Assembly: GCF_024699925.1 (NCBI RefSeq)
Contig: NZ_JAJOMX010000001.1
Coordinates: 2,456,001-2,520,000, forward strand
Source: Mesorhizobium sp. J428
GTDB taxonomy: Bacteria > Pseudomonadota > Alphaproteobacteria > Rhizobiales > Rhizobiaceae
Length of the DNA stretch: 64,000 nucleotides
Direction of reading: 5' to 3'
Every line of letters starts with the position of its first letter. Position 1 is the first letter of the stretch. Position numbers and translations under genes: made by a program. The notes under the pieces are model-generated. The model was not told the origin of the DNA and did no database searches. It worked only from the letters and a program-made list of their open reading frames with translations. Positions 62,665-64,000 of this stretch are shown here, piece by piece.

Positions 62665-64000
62665 ATGACCTTCCCGCTCGACCACATCCGCAATTTCTCG
62701 ATCGTCGCCCACATCGACCACGGCAAGTCGACGCTGGCCGACCGGCTCATCCAGCTCACCGGCGGGCTCGACGCCCGCGAGATGGAGGGCAAGGAGCAGG
62801 TGCTCGACAACATGGACATCGAGCGCGAGCGCGGCATCACCATCAAGGCGCAGACAGTGCGCCTCTCCTACCGGGCGAAGAACGGCGAGGACTACATCCT
62901 CAACCTCATCGACACGCCCGGCCATGTCGACTTCGCCTACGAGGTTTCGCGCAGCCTCCGCGCCTGCGAGGGCTCGCTGCTGGTCGTCGACGCCTCGCAG
63001 GGCGTCGAGGCGCAGACGCTCGCCAATGTCTACCAGGCGATCGACGCCAACCACGAGATCGTCGTCGTCCTCAACAAGGTCGACCTGCCCGCCGCCGAGC
63101 CCGAGCGCATCCGCGAGCAGGTGGAGGAGGTGATCGGCATCGACGCCTCCCAGGCCGTGCTGATCTCCGCCAAGACCGGCCTCGGCGTGCCCGATGTGCT
63201 CGAAGCCATCGTCCACCAGCTCCCGCCGCCGCGCGAGGGCGACCCGGCCGCGCCCTTGAAGGCGATGCTGGTCGACAGCTGGTACGACGCCTATCTCGGC
63301 GTCATCGTGCTGGTCCGCGTCATCGACGGCACGCTGAAGAAGGGCCAGACCATCCGCATGATGGGCACCGGCGCAAAATACCCGGTCGAGCGCACCGGCT
63401 TCTTCACGCCCAAGATGATCCAGGCCGAGGAGATCGGCCCCGGCGAGTTCGGCTTCATCACCGCCTCGATCAAGGAGGTGGCCGACACCCGCGTCGGCGA
63501 CACCATCACCGAGGATCGCCGCCCCACGGCCACGGCCCTTCCCGGCTTCAAGCCGGCGCAGCCGGTCGTCTTCTGCGGCCTCTTCCCGGTCGACGCCGCC
63601 GACTTCGAGGACCTGCGCGCCGCCATGGGCAAGCTGCGCCTCAACGACGCCAGCTTCTCGTTTGAAATGGAGACCTCGGCTGCGCTCGGCTTCGGCTTCC
63701 GCTGCGGCTTCCTCGGCCTTCTGCATCTCGAAATCATCCAGGAGCGGCTGGAGCGCGAGTTCGACCTCGACCTCATCGCCACCGCGCCGAGCGTCGTCTA
63801 CCGCATGGCGATGACCGACGGCACCGTGAAGGAGCTGCACAACCCGGCCGACATGCCCGACCTGGTCAAGATCGCCCACATCGAGGAGCCGTGGATCCGC
63901 GCCACGATCCTCACGCCCGACGACTATCTCGGCTCCATCCTCAAGCTCTGCCAGGACCGGCGCGGCGTCCAGCACGACCTCTCCTATGTCGGCAAGCGCG
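62665..64000 (+). CDS. lepA: Elongation factor 4 (LepA), 3'-truncated by window edge
   Basis: The first 445 codons of LepA. G1 is [14 protein letters not shown], the switch region has [11 protein letters not shown]3 is [10 protein letters not shown], and G4 NKVDLP. The LepA-specific [14 protein letters not shown] appears further on, before [18 protein letters not shown]. It is a translational GTPase that back-translocates or rescues stalled ribosomes. Start ATG 62665. The gene runs off the end of the window in frame, with no error seen. Confidence 0.97.
   Translation, partial: MTFPLDHIRNFSIVAHIDHGKSTLADRLIQLTGGLDAREMEGKEQVLDNMDIERERGITIKAQTVRLSYRAKNGEDYILNLIDTPGHVDFAYEVSRSLRACEGSLLVVDASQGVEAQTLANVYQAIDANHEIVVVLNKVDLPAAEPERIREQVEEVIGIDASQAVLISAKTGLGVPDVLEAIVHQLPPPREGDPAAPLKAMLVDSWYDAYLGVIVLVRVIDGTLKKGQTIRMMGTGAKYPVERTGFFTPKMIQAEEIGPGEFGFITASIKEVADTRVGDTITEDRRPTATALPGFKPAQPVVFCGLFPVDAADFEDLRAAMGKLRLNDASFSFEMETSAALGFGFRCGFLGLLHLEIIQERLEREFDLDLIATAPSVVYRMAMTDGTVKELHNPADMPDLVKIAHIEEPWIRATILTPDDYLGSILKLCQDRRGVQHDLSYVGKR

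Noticed and set aside
1..64000. CRISPR arrays, tRNA or rRNA genes, phage or integron structures
   Set aside because: No regular spacer repeats, no cloverleaf or rRNA-like stretches, and no integrase or transposase genes were found on reading both strands.

Overview
The window looks like a piece of an alphaproteobacterial chromosome, most likely Hyphomicrobiales (rhizobial/Phyllobacteriaceae-like). The DNA is very GC-rich. Core genes lepA, gshB and efp are of alphaproteobacterial type. A SigF/NrsF-type sigma/anti-sigma pair, a RegB/RegA-like redox pair next to a cyo oxidase operon, and many short GC-rich palindromic intergenic repeats point the same way. The genus cannot be fixed from sequence reading alone. 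No rRNA, tRNA, CRISPR array, phage or intact insertion sequence was seen.

Layout. 1-6.2 kb: truncated TetR regulator, amidohydrolase, aldehyde dehydrogenase, type II NADH dehydrogenase-like flavoprotein, MHS-family transporter. 6.2-13.2 kb: cyoABCD quinol oxidase, SURF1 assembly factor and a RegB/RegA-like two-component pair, almost certainly one transcription unit. 13.2-18.6 kb: SDR and divergent TetR with tandem operators, D-amino-acid dehydrogenase, ferric-reductase-like oxidoreductase, glutathione synthetase. 18.7-23.4 kb: GtrA protein, glycosyltransferase, GT-C-like membrane protein, GGDEF-EAL protein. 23.4-26.6 kb: tight sugar operon (dehydrogenase, KDGal kinase, KDPGal aldolase, lactonase) for a De Ley-Doudoroff-type galactose route. 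26.8-32.6 kb: ATP-grasp enzyme, SnoaL-like protein, a decayed and an intact proline-racemase-family gene, MHS transporter, small DNA-binding protein. 32.7-36.7 kb: DHA2/EmrA efflux pair with MarR regulator (a MITE-like element lies between the two pump genes), second MarR. 36.8-43.5 kb: quinoprotein glucose dehydrogenase, PhyH-type dioxygenase, LysR and oligopeptide-type binding protein, cysteine-rich small protein. 43.7-47.6 kb: bufferin (gig-type) RiPP operon, divergent from an ECF sigma factor and its NrsF anti-sigma factor. 47.8-49.7 kb: efp and its lysyl-transferase epmA, separated by a MITE-like element. 49.8-57 kb: caspase/WD40 protein; TetR with a self-sufficient CYP102-like P450. 57.2-61.3 kb: DUF2188 protein and a single-chain type ISP-like restriction-modification enzyme. 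61.5-64 kb: exported hypothetical protein and the start of lepA.

The most interesting locus is the bufferin operon at 43.7-47.6 kb. The divergent intergenic region carries a matching TGTAAC-N16/17-CGAA promoter-like element facing each way. A strong hairpin directly follows the precursor gene. Together these suggest one metal-stress regulon in which the precursor peptide is made in excess over its maturation enzymes.

Caution: eight genes (TetR, aldehyde dehydrogenase, cyoA, GGDEF-EAL, MHS transporter, LysR, epmA, R-M enzyme) each contain exactly one frameshift, most at short G/C homopolymers, with sound coding on both sides. This pattern fits residual sequencing or assembly indels better than gene decay, so I annotate them as genes with a probable frameshift. 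The proline-racemase remnant at 28.3 kb, by contrast, looks truly decayed.
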